Positions 30,552 to 30,812 of a DNA stretch of 30,812 nucleotides are shown here, piece after piece (within the stretch, counting starts at the first letter, position 1; each line of letters begins with the position of its first letter). Where the stretch lies: positions 1 to 30,812 of the forward strand of contig MARA01000112.1 in assembly GCA_001792895.1 (NCBI GenBank). The letters run 5' to 3'. The notes under the pieces were generated by a model. The model saw only the letters and a list, made by a program, of their open reading frames with translations. It was not told the origin of the DNA and did not search any database. The position numbers were made by a program, and so were the translations under genes. This DNA is from Lentinus brumalis. Lineage: Eukaryota > Basidiomycota > Agaricomycetes > Polyporales > Polyporaceae.

Positions 30552-30812
30552 ATGGCTCGTGTACGCATTGAAGAGTATTCGTCAACTACCGAACGTGAGA
30601 TTGTGCCCAAGAAGAATTCGCGCGGGGTCCGCTATGTTCTGCGGCAAGCGAAGAACCAACCAGGGATGGCAACAGATCAGGGTCCGGTGCCTCCCAGCCC
30701 CCCTCCCACATATCTCCGAGTAGCGCCACATCCCGCAGTGTATCCACTGGGCCAGGCGTTCTCGACAATGCCAACGAGGTTCAATTCACAGTCTACAGTG
30801 ATCCACGCTCGT
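30552..30812 (+). CDS. start of a further gene, open to the window end
   Basis: The ATG at 30552 (context CAGTCATGG) lies 66 bases after the TET/JBP stop on the same strand, and the frame stays open for 87 codons to the edge. The start reads MARVRIEEYSSTTEREIVPK, followed by a basic segment (RGVRYVLRQAKNQ) and a Pro-rich linker. The family cannot be told from this piece. From its place it could be the transposase or another cargo gene of a TET/JBP-bearing element, but a KDZ transposase is only a guess. Confidence 0.5.
   Translation, partial: MARVRIEEYSSTTEREIVPKKNSRGVRYVLRQAKNQPGMATDQGPVPPSPPPTYLRVAPHPAVYPLGQAFSTMPTRFNSQSTVIHAR

Overview
The window looks like a transposon-rich stretch of an Agaricomycete (mushroom-type basidiomycete) nuclear genome. 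The evidence is frequent 44-79 nt introns with GTGAGT/GTATGT-like donors and CTNAC-like branch sites, a Ty3/Gypsy chromovirus, a Plavaka-type (CACTA-related, tnp2) transposase, and a TET/JBP dioxygenase of the kind expanded in mushrooms. All exon models come from reading frames and splice signals by eye; no alignment or transcript was available.

Layout. (1) 1-7187, minus strand: a decayed Ty3/Gypsy chromovirus with a partial 3' LTR at the window edge, integrase plus chromodomain (frameshifted), RT/RNase H, protease, Gag, an extra ORF upstream of Gag, a leader and a 5' LTR. (2) 7188-16249, plus strand: four co-oriented genes. A is cut at its 5' end by the LTR; B is a predicted membrane-anchored protein sharing a small Trp-rich domain with A; C is a coiled-coil protein with a C-terminal membrane helix; D is a Plavaka/tnp2 transposase, intact apart from one in-frame TGA. 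(3) 16250-20030: mostly non-coding repeats, namely a 105-bp tandem repeat, a 400-bp array of a TTTTCGCCGGTC motif, a 98-bp minisatellite and a 49-bp tandem repeat. (4) 20184-30812: a compact block of at least five genes in alternating orientation. They are a Pro-rich repeat protein (minus), a Zn2Cys6-like, acidic, coiled-coil protein (plus), a large Lys/Arg-rich basic/acidic protein (minus), a TET/JBP-family 2OG-Fe(II) dioxygenase (plus), and a further ORF running off the window (plus).

The most interesting part is region 4. A predicted 5-methylcytosine oxidase sits beside chromatin- or DNA-binding-like proteins of unknown function. These genes and their spacers share a recurring GGGCAC/GTGCCC hexamer, and some are spaced very closely (44 bp between two divergent start codons). 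Established work links mushroom TET/JBP genes to KDZ-class DNA transposons. Whether this block is a multi-gene mobile element of that type is an inference: no transposase of that class and no terminal repeats can be shown inside the window.
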